Below are positions 42,770 to 52,383 of a stretch of DNA of 64,000 bases, in pieces. Source of the stretch: Tipula vernalis (lineage: Eukaryota; Arthropoda; Insecta; Diptera; Tipulidae); assembly GCA_958295665.1 (NCBI GenBank), contig OY282558.1, positions 356,755,053-356,819,052 of the forward strand, written 5' to 3'. Under the pieces are notes generated by a model that was not told the origin of the DNA, did no database searches, and saw only the letters and a program-made list of their open reading frames with translations. The position numbers and the translations under genes were made by a program. Numbering within the stretch: position 1 is the first letter of the stretch; the number at the start of each line of letters is the position of its first letter.

Positions 42770-43480
42770 AAAAAGTTCGTTATTATTAGCCAATAGGACC
42801 CTTAACTTCACTGATTTAACAAATTTCCAAAGGTCGCTCAAATTTTGGCCAAAATACTTTTTTTCCCATTTTTAACTATGTGATGGCTGTCCTCCCCCAA
42901 CAAGCAAACTGGGTTCTAAATAAGCTTAAAGGTAACCAATAGGACTCCCTGCTTTGATGACATAATTAATTCCAAGGCCACAATAATCCTGAGCAGAAGA
43001 ATTTTAATAAAATTGTTTTGTATTCATTTTTACTTTTATGAAGGCAACACATTTATTGATGTACCAAAAATTCTAACATGCAAGCTGGGTTTAGATATGG
43101 CCCAGATTATACCAGAAGATTTTTTTAAGATAGGCAATAATTTTTTTTTTTGATGCAGTGAAAATAATAAAAAGCAAACCGGGTTTATAATTGCCACAGA
43201 AGTAGGCTGCAGGACGGATCCCTGAGCAGAAGAATACTTTTATTTTTTTTTTAATTTTGTTGAACTACGGAAAAGCTACACATTTCAGAATTGGGTTCAG
43301 AATTGGCCCAGAAATAGCAAATGGAACCCCTACTATACCGATATAATAAATTTCTAAAACCACTCTGACCAGACGAATTTATTTAAATTTTATTTTTTAT
43401 TTATGTATAACTAAAGGAAGCATTTTTGAAGTAGTGGAAATCCTAGAAAGAAAACCTGGTTCAGAATTGTCCCAGAGAAT
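42770..43480. repeat. Degenerate long-period tandem repeat
   Basis: Words such as CAATAGGAC (42791 and 42938), TTTCCAAGGCCAC-like, GAGCAGAAGAAT (42993 and 43223) and TTCAGAATTGGCCCAG-like (several) recur in constant order. The period is roughly 150-200 bases with indels. No coding frame is conserved between units. Confidence 0.6.
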
Positions 43481-46379
43481 TAATGTCGTGTTGTCGGTGT
43501 CAATTTCCAATTTTCCTGGGAAGAAAGTCTGTGATAACTTCAATGCGGTATATTTTCGAACGTTTATTCGCACCTGTTCTCAAGGTATATTTCTTACTGC
43601 CTATTGTAAGTAGATCAAACTATCATCAGGAAACAATGCTAAGCATTTGAGCATTTTTATATATTCTTTCCTTTTTATCTATTTGCAACACCAATAAAAA
43701 CGAATTGTCAAAATAATCACAAACCGAACGAGAAATATATATTTCATGTGTCGTTAAGTACTATTCGCAGCATATCAGCATAGTTGATTGTTGTTTTTCA
43801 CTGATGATGGGTTTGAAAAAAAAAATGGCTGTTGAAGTTCATGTCTGGCGAAGATGATTTGTTAGAATAAATTGCTATTTTCATAAATTTAGCAGCATAT
43901 TACAGTGCAAAAATAATATTTTGACCGAGAAATTGTATTTGACGCACCCATGCAGAGTTGCTATCCCAGAAACGAATAGCCTGCACCTCGCTCATGTTTA
44001 CAGGTTCACTGTCTGATATGTGATTTTAGATCCTGAAATTAGCTTATATTCTTTTCAGCAGTATTGCTTCCAAGATTATGCTTAAATATTTAGCTAAAAT
44101 TTTATAGTTTTCAAGAGTTCGCAAGAACCAAAGTTATTGGAATTCTACCGGAAATAACCAAAAATAGCAGTTTAAAGTCTCTAGGGGTTTAAAGGTCTCT
44201 TAATATAGAAAAAGCAAAAAAAAAACATGACCGTTTTTCTGTCTGGATGGCTTGATGGCAGTCTTGATGTCTAAATCCAGACATGTTAGTTAGTTGAAGT
44301 TAGTTTGAATTGAGGTCATGTCCCGGATGGGTGGTGGGTGATTATTTATAATTAATTACTAGTATCATTTATTTTTCCAATCCACCCAATTTTAAAATAT
44401 ATGCAACAATATACATTTCTCCCACTCAGATTCAACAATTTGGCATTTAAATCATAAAATGAATCGTCTCATTCCAAAACAAAGACCAGGATAATAAAAT
44501 AATTTAATATAAATCCAAAATCATATTCCTCTATAAACATATCTTTGAACAACTAAATTTAAAAAATACTCACACAAATGAAGCTTTTGCGAGCTTTTTG
44601 TTGTATTGTTTAGTATTTTATCGAATACCAGAAGAAAAGTCTTCTATATTTTGTTTGTTTCAAACCAAATGTTACTTTACTTTTCTATGTAGCTATACTT
44701 CGCTTATACGCTTTATTGTAGTATGTATAAGCTTTTTGTGCTTTTTATTTTACAGAAATCAAGAAACAAATATATTATTTGCCTAAAATAAATTTATTGA
44801 TTTTTTTGTTTATTGTAAAATCGTAGCTGGAAATATTGTGGAACGAAAAACTGTTTTTTTTTTTTTTTTTTGTGATTTATCTCGGCTAGTGAATAGAGGA
44901 AGTTTGCTGCAAAACAGGTATATATTTGGGGTACAGTTGTTGTTAAAAAAAAATATGTAAATAAACAAAATTATGGATATATAGCAAAAAAATATAATAA
45001 ATTTCATTTAATTGATAAAAAGAATGATTGATAGGAATAGAATTTAAATTTTTTTTTTTTTTTGTTGCGTTGCGAGAAGTGAAAATTTCATTTTATTTTT
45101 GTAATCAATCAATTCCTTTAATATTTTTTGGGGTAATTTCTTTTTTCTAATATTTTTGTGAAGAAGAGGTGCACGCCTCTGGTCTGTGAAAAATATTTAT
45201 TGATTTTATTATAATATTGTTAAACAACAGGAAATTTAGACGAAAGGTCGAAATTATTTACGTTCGGTACAAAATTCTAATCTCAAAGAAAATAATTGGC
45301 TTTGCCCTGATTTGGTTTCAACTGTCCAATTTTCTTTTCGATTTCTTTAATTGAGTTGGGTAATCTTATGTATAGTTTGATGATATCAGCAATCTTTTGG
45401 TTATGTTTATATAAAATATAGTTTCATATATACTATAATATGATTATTATTATTTGATTAAAGAAAAGGCGCCACATGTATTCGAAAAAAATCACAATTT
45501 TTATGCATTTTCAATTTTAAAATTGTGCATCTCCAGTGCACTGTGGATAAAATTATTAAATTTCATTATCGTGAGCATAATACCAAAAATGCTTCGATTA
45601 CAAATTTACTATTTATGTTTATTATCCCTTTTCCAATAAGAAAATAAGGTTGAATAAATTACTGCACAATCGAAAAAAAACGATTGCTTATGTACTTTAC
45701 CCATTCTTATTAATAAACTGTCCACGAATATATACAATTAAGGAGGTTACCAAACATTCAGAAAGTCTTAATATTCTGTATAGAACGTTGAATATACCTT
45801 TTCAATACTATAACCTGGCCACTCAATTTTGACGTAGGATTATGTCTTTACGTTTAGTATGTAATAACACTTCATTGTATCTCGAAAACGATGAACATTT
45901 CCGTGGGAATTCATGATGAATCAATACAACATTTAAACTACCCGGGTATAGGGACCACAGATATCCTCCTTTTGGGAAATAATCAGTGGCGGTTCGTGAT
46001 TCTTAATTCAGGGTGGGCTAAATCGACATATTTTGTTTTGAACTGGTTTGTAGTACAGTAGTAGATGTTGATGTGGTATTTGCTTCAATTGTTTCAGCTA
46101 TAACTACAGATGATTATTTAAGTGATTCCTGTTTAACTAAAATTCTTGATTAAGTGTGTCCTGATGCAACAGAGTATATTGCTTCCTTTAACAAGTTTGA
46201 CACATTGAACGTGATACACACGTAAACCCATTATAGTTACAATTTAAACAGTTAAAGCATCTTCGGTTAAAGAAACCTGTACCCGTTTGTATCTTTGCAT
46301 AACATATAAGCAAAATTGATGATACTAAAATTTCTGAGGCAAGTGGCTCATGAAGTGGTTTTCATACTGTCTTATATAT
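43481..46379. other. Gene-free AT-rich stretch
   Basis: Nearly 2.9 kb with no supported gene. The frames at 44598-44786, 45454-45639 and 45650-45832 are short, hydrophobic and without motif. A CAGTGGCGGTTCGTG word at 45986 resembles DNA-transposon ends, but no partner was found. Confidence 0.45.
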
Positions 46380-46860
46380 TTTTAAGAGCATTGGCTTTTG
46401 TGTTCAGATATTTTAATAAGTCATGAATGGTGCGAAATTCACTGTTAACGGAATGTTGTGCCCATTTTTCATGTAATTTACCGAATAATACTTGTACCAG
46501 ACAAGGGTCTCATCATTCAGCTTGAGTTCCTAAACCTTTTAGTCTTCGAACGATTTATCTGCTGAAATATGTAATATCCGTATAATCTGAACCCTTTCTT
46601 TATGAATGACAGGTAGATTTATGAAACTTTTTGTAAGCTACCCACGATGTGTCTTTTTCTGTCATACGTAATCTTTAGACGCTTAATAGCCAGTCATACA
46701 CTCATGCAACAAACTTGATTCGTAAATAATTCAAAAAATGGTTGCCAATAACTATATTTTCTATTAAATTGCCGCCTATCTAATTTTGGTGGTTTCAATT
46801 GACTGTTAATTAACTTCCAATAGGGGAAGTTGATGATGTAGCTTGAAATATTTGCTTCTG
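46380..46860 (-). pseudogene. BEL/Pao gag remnant
   Basis: In shifting minus-strand frames I read LKPPKLDRRQFNRKYSYWQ with PFFELF (about 46830-46720), then EIVRRLKGLGTQ, KLHEKWAQHSVNSEFRTI and HDLLKYLNTKANALKNI (about 46570-46370). Spacing and order resemble BEL/Pao gag: the DUF1759 entry followed by the KW..H segment and the L.KYL.TK..AL block. Several stops intervene. It is an old, strongly decayed copy. Confidence 0.55.
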
Positions 46861-47821
46861 TGCTTATGCCACTATAGACTTAATACAAACAACTGGGTCT
46901 CGTTTTCTAAATACTTGTTCGTATGATTTTCTGCTCTTTTCACACGATATCGAAAACCATCTATGTACATATATGTATTTGCCAGTGGATCTTAAGCTTT
47001 CGATTTTCAATAATTTTGAATGTCTAGTATGTTTTTTAAAGGCCTGAGCGTTACTCATCATAGTTAAATTGAACAATAATTTATTTCTGTTTGGTAAACA
47101 ATTTTAATTTGTATTCGTTTATTTATTGCACCGCCTTGACTGATGAAAGCAAGATGTAAGAAGGCCTAGCTGGGTCATAATAACGATGAATATTTTCTAA
47201 AAAAATTATAAATGTCTTATAATTTCAATTTTAAGAAGCTCTGGAAAAATTTATTTAACTCAAAAGTATTTATCAAAAAAATCGACTATTAACGAAGTTT
47301 ACTGTAAACAGGTAATATTAAGAAAGAAGTTTGAACGAAGTTGACTATAAACAGGTAATATTATATAATTTCATTAATTAATTAAATTTCAGCACTATCA
47401 TCAACGAAAAAATTATATGCTTTTAACTTAAAGCTCCAACTAACTAAACATCCTATGTAGATCTTTGACACATTATCCAATTCAAATTAGCAAGTACTTT
47501 GAGCAGCGTTTAGTTTTTGTGAAAAGAAGCCACATGATGGTCATTATCGCTAGAAGATTTTTTGAATTACCACTCTACTTATCGCAGTGTGCTGCGAAAG
47601 CCGTCTTATATCTTATTTTCTGATCCAACGGAACACTGACAAAAATTATTGGTAAGATTCCCTATTTTTTACGTACTTTCTAACCATAGTTATAGGCGTT
47701 TTTGGGACAACAAGAAATTCTAGTTTTAAGCTCTATATTTTTCCAAACAATCGAATCGGCGAAATTCTTAATGGTATAGGAAAATAAACTATTGGATAAA
47801 ATGAAATGGAACGAATTTTAT
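46861..47821. other. Gene-free AT-rich stretch
   Basis: The minus-strand frame at 46864-47076 might be an upstream part of the BEL remnant but shows no motif. Two copies of GAAGTTTACTGTAAACAGG-like and GAAGTTGACTATAAACAGG-like sequence lie at 47294 and 47337, together with TAATATTA, forming a short direct repeat. Confidence 0.4.
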
Positions 47822-47848
47822 TGAATTTTAACTTTTTTTTTTTTTTTT

Positions 47849-48034
47849 AAATGTTGCCAATGGCTTTATTCTTGAATCTTTCAACATAAGAAACTAACAA
47901 GAAGTAATCAAATCTTAAGCTAAAAATTATTACATATTTTAAGTCTTAACCAATGTTAATACTTATTGTTAGGGCTCACAATTTAATTAATTTAGGCTAC
48001 ACTTATATGTATATATCGAATTAAATTTACAGGT
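47849..48034 (-). other. jockey 3' UTR
   Basis: About 185 bases from the ORF2 stop to the poly(A) tail on the minus strand. A TTATTACATAT region and the short tail precede the target duplication. No open frame. Confidence 0.8.
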
Positions 48035-50698
48035 TCACAGGTTCATTAGTTCGAGTGGATCTGTTCTTCTCAGACGTCTAAATCGCGGCTGTTTTAGTAT
48101 CTCCCTGGCCAATTCGTTGGGATGTGCTTCTAGTTTTGAATAATATTTCGAACTGAATTCTTTAATTGTTTCTTTAACGGTTTTAATCCCAAGGTCGTGA
48201 TGTATATTACTATTTCGAATGTACCAAGGAGCATTGGTGATACTGCGAAGTATTTTCGCTTGGGTTCGTTGCAGGAGTTCTCTGTTTGAAGCGCTGGTGG
48301 ATCCCCATAACTGAATACCATAAGTCCATATGGGTTTGATTATTGATTTGTACAGTAAAACTTTATTGACTAATGACAACTGAGATTTTCTTCCCATCAG
48401 CCAATACATTTTGGAAAATGTAATTTTTATTTGGTTGCGCTTTGTTTCAATATGATTTTTCCACGTTAACCTTCTGTCCAGATGCAAACCTAAGTATTTT
48501 ACCTTCGTTTGTTGAGGAATATTTTTATCGTTTAATTTCACTGGTGGGCAGGTGCGTTTGTTTAGCGTGAATGTGACGTGAGTTGATTTGTTTTCGTTCA
48601 CTTTTATTCGCCATGCCTTTAGCCAGTCCGCGACCTTGTTCAAATGATTCTGTAATTCCTTTGAGGCAATTTCAGGATTAGTGTGAGACACCAGGATGGC
48701 AGTGTCATCGGCAAATGTTGATATTATCACTTTGTTGGTTACAGGTATATCAGCTGTGTACAACAAGTATAATATTGGTCCTAGAACGCTACCTTGCGGG
48801 ACACCTGCATTAATATCATTTAAGCAAGTAGTTGCACTGTTTTGTTTGACCATGTATTGCCTTTGAAGAAGATAGTTTCCCAGAACTGAGTGAAATTTTT
48901 TCGGTAGAAGCTCCTTAATTTTGTAAATTAGTCCATCGTGCCAAACTTTATCAAAAGCTTGGGCGATATCCAAAAAGGCAGCAGCACAATATTTCTTTTC
49001 CTCGAAGGTGATTTTGATTGCATTTACAATCCTGTGTACTTGCTCTGTAGTACCATGTTGGTTTCGGAACCCAAATTGATGGTCTGGAATAACGCGCCGT
49101 TCTTCTAATATTGGTTTCAATTTCATTAGTAACATTTTTTCAAATAGCTTTGAGATTGTGGGCAGCATGCTTATTGGACGATATGATGAGATTTGCGTTT
49201 CTTTTTTCCCTGGCTTATGTATCATTGTGATCAAAGATATCTTCCATTTTTGAGGAATATAACTGGTTCGCATAACCGCGTTGAATACAAATGTTATTAG
49301 TTTTATGCATTTATCCGGCAATTCCCTTATCATTTTTCCAGTAATAAGATCATGTCCTGGTGCCTTTTTCGGGCTTATGCAAGTTTTAATTGTATTCTTA
49401 ACTTTCTTCCAGTTATACTTTATAGGTTTGTAGGATAAACCATCATCCGTTGGCTGGGGTAGCACAAAATAATTATCTTCTTCGTGTGGGACGAATACTG
49501 TTGCTAGATGAGCAGCAAAAGCATTGGCTTTTTCTTCATCACTTCTCGCCCAATTTCCAGTTGGTAGTCTAATCGGTGGATTCGAATTTGTTGGCCTTTT
49601 TAAATTTTTTGTTGCCTTCCACAAGGAATAATCTGTCCTCTCGGTTGCCGAGAGATCACTTAAGTAGTTCTTTACGCGCTGGTTTTCTTCTTCGCTCAAA
49701 GCAAATCTTAGGGCCTTAATAGCTCGATTTAATTTCCACTTCAATAATGGTGATTTTGTTTGCTGCCATTGACGGCGAATCTTTCGCTTTTCCTGGATTA
49801 GTTCCTGTATATTATGTGACAGTTTATTAACTTTTTCCGAATTACTTATGCCGGGTGTAGCCCTTTTAGCAGATAATGTCATGACATCTTTTAGATTTTC
49901 TGCCGCCGCATCAATATCAGCTGGTGTGATCAGAGGAATATTAAGTAGACACTTTTGTTCGACTAACCTCCTATATTGATCCCAATTAGTTTTTTTGTTT
50001 GTAAGACGGTTCGGTATTTCGTTCCTTAGGACATCAGTACTCAATGTTACTATTACCGGTGAGTGATCAGAAGACAGATCATAGCAATCAGTGGCCTTAG
50101 CATATGTACGTGGAATGCCCTTAGTTACACAAAAGTCAATTAGATCAGGAGTTTTCTTTTTATCCGTGGGCCAGTAAGTTGGGTTACCGGCAGATAAATA
50201 ATCCAGGGACTGTTCCTCTATGGCATCATAAAGTTGTTTACCTTTCGGCGAAGTTAATCTGGAACCCCAATGAGTATGTTTAGCGTTGTAATCACCGCCC
50301 GCAAGAAATTTATTACCCAGCTGGCTGAAATAATCCAAGAACTGGAGTTTTTTTATAGCATGTTTTGGAGGGCAGTACACTGCTGATATGACGCAGTTTC
50401 CAGACCACTCCTGCAGACAAATGCTCGTTGATTGTATATGTTCTTTCTCATATTTTGTAAGTTCGTAGTGTTTTAATCTTCGCTTAATCAATACAGCAGT
50501 GCCTCCATGTGCTTTACCATCTGGGTGCTTGGTGTCATAAATAGAGTACCCATTAATTTTGAAATAGCTATTTTTGGTGAAGCGTGTTTCTGATATTAAC
50601 ATTATGTCAATATTGTGTTCAGTGAGGAATGCATGTACCTCCGATTTATGTTGTGTTAGGCCGTTTGCATTCCATATGGCTATTTTGATGATGGTCAT
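48035..50698 (-). CDS. jockey ORF2: endonuclease and reverse transcriptase, 887 aa
   Basis: The N-terminal ~230 residues are an apurinic-type endonuclease: IWNANGL with the Asn, LISETRF with the Glu, YCPP, AGGDYNAKHTHWGS with the Asp-Asn pair, and SDHSPVI. Residues about 430-750 are the RT: KAPGHDLI, YRPISMLPTISKLFEKML, GFRNQHGTTEQVHR, AAFLDIAQAFDKVWH with the first Asp, GVPQGSVLGPILY, STFADDTAI with the Asp pair, NENKSTHVTF and VKYLGLHLDRRLTW. The C-terminus (RRTDPLELMNL) is as in jockey elements, which lack RNase H. It nicks target DNA and copies element RNA there. Translation probably couples to ORF1 through the ATGA overlap. Confidence 0.96.
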   Translation of the reverse strand: MTIIKIAIWNANGLTQHKSEVHAFLTEHNIDIMLISETRFTKNSYFKINGYSIYDTKHPDGKAHGGTAVLIKRRLKHYELTKYEKEHIQSTSICLQEWSGNCVISAVYCPPKHAIKKLQFLDYFSQLGNKFLAGGDYNAKHTHWGSRLTSPKGKQLYDAIEEQSLDYLSAGNPTYWPTDKKKTPDLIDFCVTKGIPRTYAKATDCYDLSSDHSPVIVTLSTDVLRNEIPNRLTNKKTNWDQYRRLVEQKCLLNIPLITPADIDAAAENLKDVMTLSAKRATPGISNSEKVNKLSHNIQELIQEKRKIRRQWQQTKSPLLKWKLNRAIKALRFALSEEENQRVKNYLSDLSATERTDYSLWKATKNLKRPTNSNPPIRLPTGNWARSDEEKANAFAAHLATVFVPHEEDNYFVLPQPTDDGLSYKPIKYNWKKVKNTIKTCISPKKAPGHDLITGKMIRELPDKCIKLITFVFNAVMRTSYIPQKWKISLITMIHKPGKKETQISSYRPISMLPTISKLFEKMLLMKLKPILEERRVIPDHQFGFRNQHGTTEQVHRIVNAIKITFEEKKYCAAAFLDIAQAFDKVWHDGLIYKIKELLPKKFHSVLGNYLLQRQYMVKQNSATTCLNDINAGVPQGSVLGPILYLLYTADIPVTNKVIISTFADDTAILVSHTNPEIASKELQNHLNKVADWLKAWRIKVNENKSTHVTFTLNKRTCPPVKLNDKNIPQQTKVKYLGLHLDRRLTWKNHIETKRNQIKITFSKMYWLMGRKSQLSLVNKVLLYKSIIKPIWTYGIQLWGSTSASNRELLQRTQAKILRSITNAPWYIRNSNIHHDLGIKTVKETIKEFSSKYYSKLEAHPNELAREILKQPRFRRLRRTDPLELMNL

Positions 50699-52233
50699 TT
50701 TTGGCTTTTTACGACTATCTGCATCAGCGTGCTCATATTCTGCATCATTAGATCCATGGTTCTCTCCATCATCGCCATGAAGCTTTGCATCATATTAGTC
50801 AATTTGTTTAAAGCTGTTGTGATGTTTCCCTCTTCACTTGCTTGCACCTTAGGAGCGGTACCTTTGAGAACACTTGCGTATGAAACCCCTTGGTGCACGC
50901 TGCCGTTTTCAGTTGCGCACTGATTTTCATTTCGAGCGTTTCTGTTTACAATTTCTGGCCGTGCTTCTTTTCTAACTGAAGAATGAAGATTAAGGATTCG
51001 CTGCTCTGCTCGCTGCTTTGGATTTATTCTCCTTTTCAATTCCAGATAAATTGGACACCCTCTATAATTAGCTGTGTGACTTCCATCGCAGTTGCTGCAT
51101 TTTCTCACTGATGCTTCATTTTTTGCTTTATTGCAAACCTTTGAATTATGGAGTTCACCACATATAACACAAACATCGTTCAAAGTGCAATAGGCTCTAG
51201 TGTGGCCATATTCTTGGCACTTAACGCATTGTACCGGCCCATTTCTTTTCCTGGGTTCCTCAATGGTAACCCTTCTGTGCAATAGATATTTTAGGTCAAA
51301 TATTGCATGGTTGCCTTTAACCTTTTTATTGTCTGGTTCTAATTCCAGACGAAACAATGGCTGAGGAACCTTCTCCCGATTAAAAATATTGGTAATAGTT
51401 TTGCACTGGAAACCTTTTTCAGCGAGAGCAGCTTGAATTTCGTTTGCATCCACGTAACTCTCTATTCCTTTTAACACAACAACCAATCCTTTTTGGCTCT
51501 TTAATTGATACGTGTAGTAATGTTTACCAACTTGGTCGAAATGTTTAATTAACGCTCTGTAAGCATCAGTATTGAGCGGTTGAATTTTTGTTTCTTTTAT
51601 ATTTCCTCTTTTGATCCCGGAAATATAAAATGCACCTTCAGTGATAAACTCGATCGTTTTAGCCAGTTCTCTATTTGATTCTTCCCTCAAATAGATTGGT
51701 GGTGGCTTCTCAGCTTTTGAAGTTTTTTCGGGCGGCGGCTCGTCAACAACCAAGCAAGAATACCTATTACCATGCGTTAATTCAACGCTAGCTAGCTTAG
51801 TGAATTTATTCGCGCTTGCACTGGCCGCTGATCTAGGGCTTCTTCTTCGTTTTGATGTGACAGTAATATACCGGTCTATTCCCGTTTGCACTAAACACTG
51901 ACCTACATCACTGTTTATTTTATTGTCATCTGATGTCGATGCACTCTCATTGTTTTTTTTATTGTCAATATTTGGCGACGATGCACTTTTATTTTCGTTA
52001 TGGTTCAACACACCAATGTTATTTAAATTAATAATTTCACTTTGATTTAAATTGCCTGGTAAGGTAATTTTTTGAACATTTAAAGTTTGTTGTCGCTTTG
52101 GACTATGCTGCACTTTTGTATTTTTATTAAAAATATCTGAGGTCGTGACGTTCGGTGGCAAATCGCTTGCGGACATCGCTGTCTGCTGATTTTGCCCAGC
52201 CTTTTTTACTTGAGGCGGAGATGAGAACATCAC
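50695..52233 (-). CDS. jockey ORF1: gag-like RNA-binding protein, 512 aa
   Basis: The N-terminal 200 residues are polar and low in complexity. Around 200-330 lies a region with REESNRELAKTIEFITEGAFYISGIK and YTYQLKSQKGLVVVLKG, as in jockey/I gag proteins. Residues about 335-400 hold three zinc knuckles: CVKCQEYGHTRAYC, CVICGELHNSKVC and CSNCDGSHTANYRGC. A C-terminal Met-rich stretch (NMMQSFMAMMERTMDLMMQ) may be a coiled coil. It would coat the element RNA and target it to the nucleus. The ATG at 52233 is the first in frame. Confidence 0.95.
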   Translation of the reverse strand: MMFSSPPQVKKAGQNQQTAMSASDLPPNVTTSDIFNKNTKVQHSPKRQQTLNVQKITLPGNLNQSEIINLNNIGVLNHNENKSASSPNIDNKKNNESASTSDDNKINSDVGQCLVQTGIDRYITVTSKRRRSPRSAASASANKFTKLASVELTHGNRYSCLVVDEPPPEKTSKAEKPPPIYLREESNRELAKTIEFITEGAFYISGIKRGNIKETKIQPLNTDAYRALIKHFDQVGKHYYTYQLKSQKGLVVVLKGIESYVDANEIQAALAEKGFQCKTITNIFNREKVPQPLFRLELEPDNKKVKGNHAIFDLKYLLHRRVTIEEPRKRNGPVQCVKCQEYGHTRAYCTLNDVCVICGELHNSKVCNKAKNEASVRKCSNCDGSHTANYRGCPIYLELKRRINPKQRAEQRILNLHSSVRKEARPEIVNRNARNENQCATENGSVHQGVSYASVLKGTAPKVQASEEGNITTALNKLTNMMQSFMAMMERTMDLMMQNMSTLMQIVVKSQK

Positions 52234-52371
52234 GATTTCACTTATTTTTCACATCACAAAATTTTTTAAAAAAAAAATAAAAAAAAAATGATTTAAACTG
52301 CTGATTCAACTTTTCACACAAGTAATAAGTAAATTATTTAAATGTTTACTCGGTGGTAGCAAAATTGCAAC
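52234..52371 (-). promoter_or_regulatory. jockey 5' UTR / internal promoter region
   Basis: About 140 bases between the 5' target duplication and the ORF1 ATG. The minus strand begins GTTGCAATTTTGCTACCACC. Jockey-type elements start transcription from such downstream internal promoters, so the region should hold it; no single motif is asserted. It contains two A-rich runs directly before the ATG. Confidence 0.7.
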
Positions 52372-52383
52372 TGAATTTTAACT

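Larger units (their letters stand above)
47834..52371 (-). mobile_element. Complete jockey-type non-LTR retrotransposon
   Basis: The element is 4538 bp with TGAATTTTAACT duplicated exactly on both sides (47822-47833 and 52372-52383). It has a ~140-base 5' UTR, ORF1 (512 codons), ORF2 (887 codons) and a ~185-base 3' UTR ending in poly(A) (poly-T on the plus strand, 47834-47848). ORF1 stop and ORF2 start overlap as ATGA. Neither ORF is broken, and the catalytic residues that can be checked are present. All of this indicates a recent insertion that may still be able to move. Confidence 0.95.

Noticed and set aside
42462..42841. Ser-Leu repeat open frames on the minus strand
   Set aside because: Translation of the GA/CT microsatellite.
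45986..46015. CAGTGGCGGTTCGTG as a DNA transposon end
   Set aside because: The word resembles such ends, but no inverted partner or transposase was found within several kb.
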